NCBI GenBank assembly: GCA_934229725.1
Contig: CAKQDX010000006.1
Span: 1 to 64,000, forward strand
DNA: 64,000 bases
Direction: 5' to 3'
From: an uncultured Streptococcus sp.
Lineage (GTDB): Bacteria > Bacillota > Bacilli > Lactobacillales > Streptococcaceae
In this document: positions 63,696-64,000 of the stretch, one piece after another
How positions within the stretch are numbered: position 1 is the first letter of the stretch
How the letters are laid out: every line of letters begins with the position of its first letter
Program-made: the position numbers and the translations under genes
Notes under the pieces: generated by a model
What the model saw: only the letters and a program-made list of their open reading frames with translations
Told to the model about the DNA's origin: nothing
Database searches by the model: none

Positions 63696-64000
63696 ATGAA
63701 AGGTATTATTCTTGCAGGCGGTTCTGGGACACGTTTGTATCCATTGACACGTGCTGCATCAAAACAACTGATGCCGATTTACGATAAACCAATGATTTAC
63801 TACCCATTGTCAACGCTTATGTTGGCTGGAATCAAGGAAATCCTCATCATCTCAACACCACAGGACCTTCCACGTTTTGAAGAGCTCCTCGGTGACGGTT
63901 CAGAGTTCGGTATTTCACTATCATACGCTGTGCAACCAAGCCCAGATGGGTTGGCGCAGGCCTTTATTATCGGTGAAGACTTCATCGGCGATGACAGCGT
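63696..64000 (+). CDS. rmlA: Glucose-1-phosphate thymidylyltransferase, N-terminal part (3' end outside window)
   Basis: The first 101 codons read [20 protein letters not shown] with [20 protein letters not shown] and [18 protein letters not shown], the RmlA (RfbA) nucleotidyltransferase fold. It makes dTDP-glucose, the first step to dTDP-rhamnose for rhamnose-rich wall polysaccharides. AAAAGGAG is 10 bases before the ATG. The rest of the rml operon should lie beyond the window. Confidence 0.96.
   Translation, partial: MKGIILAGGSGTRLYPLTRAASKQLMPIYDKPMIYYPLSTLMLAGIKEILIISTPQDLPRFEELLGDGSEFGISLSYAVQPSPDGLAQAFIIGEDFIGDDS

Overview
This window is chromosomal DNA of a low-GC Gram-positive coccus, almost certainly a Streptococcus of the salivarius group (S. 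salivarius, S. thermophilus or S. vestibularis; I cannot separate them by eye). The grounds are the murD-murG-divIB / ftsA-ftsZ-ylmE-sepF-ylmG-ylmH-divIVA division cluster followed by a T-box and ileS, the dpr-perR pair, ptsHI, a TTG-started gapN, the acnA-citZ-icd set, murT-gatD beside cdaA-cdaR-glmM, and many extended -10 (TGn) promoters with short U-tailed terminators. I saw no rRNA, tRNA, insertion sequence, prophage or CRISPR array. Almost all of it is core genome.

Layout. 1-800: end of a Ser-rich surface protein. 1077-3529: lemA-htpX, then an ECF S-component with a DUF4430 lipoprotein. 3706-9851: ppc, holA, sodA and a membrane-anchored beta-lactamase-like protein. 9887-12971: competence prepilin peptidase (reverse strand), peroxide-stress genes dpr and perR, then yqgQ-glcK. 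13113-28320: typA and the division cluster, with an extra mini-divIVA copy, ending in T-box-controlled ileS. 28411-31992 (reverse strand): class Ib ribonucleotide reductase nrdHEF under a pair of NrdR-like boxes. 32314-37292: aconitase, citrate synthase and isocitrate dehydrogenase, the oxidative half-cycle from acetyl-CoA to 2-oxoglutarate. 37552-41199: HPr, enzyme I and gapN. 41316-44137: an uncharacterised esterase-esterase-ATP-grasp operon. 44193-49003: a helicase, uridine kinase, an ABC-F protein, a YiaAB-like membrane protein and a rearranged non-coding patch flanked by 31-bp direct repeats. 49004-52275: alpha/beta hydrolase and mprF. 52337-59963: lipid II amidation (murT-gatD, reverse) facing c-di-AMP synthesis and glmM, then gtrA-like, trmK and a Nif3-like gene. 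59976-64000: ZIP transporter, FAD oxidoreductase, secreted hydrolase and the start of rmlA.

The genes fall into three main functions: envelope building and division, central carbon and nitrogen flow (PEP carboxylase supplies oxaloacetate, the citrate branch turns it into 2-oxoglutarate, gapN supplies NADPH, the PTS uses PEP), and oxidative defence (SodA, Dpr, PerR).

I found no obviously new multi-gene defence or biosynthetic system. The observations most worth checking are: a recurrent TGn/-10/six-base/ATG layout that predicts leaderless mRNAs for at least four genes; an 8-bp hairpin, or four-codon upstream ORF, placed between the Shine-Dalgarno and the start of glmM; a 59-codon DivIVA N-domain gene made by tandem duplication; the esterase-esterase-ATP-grasp operon; and the doubly promoted gapN control region with a palindrome and a CodY-like box.
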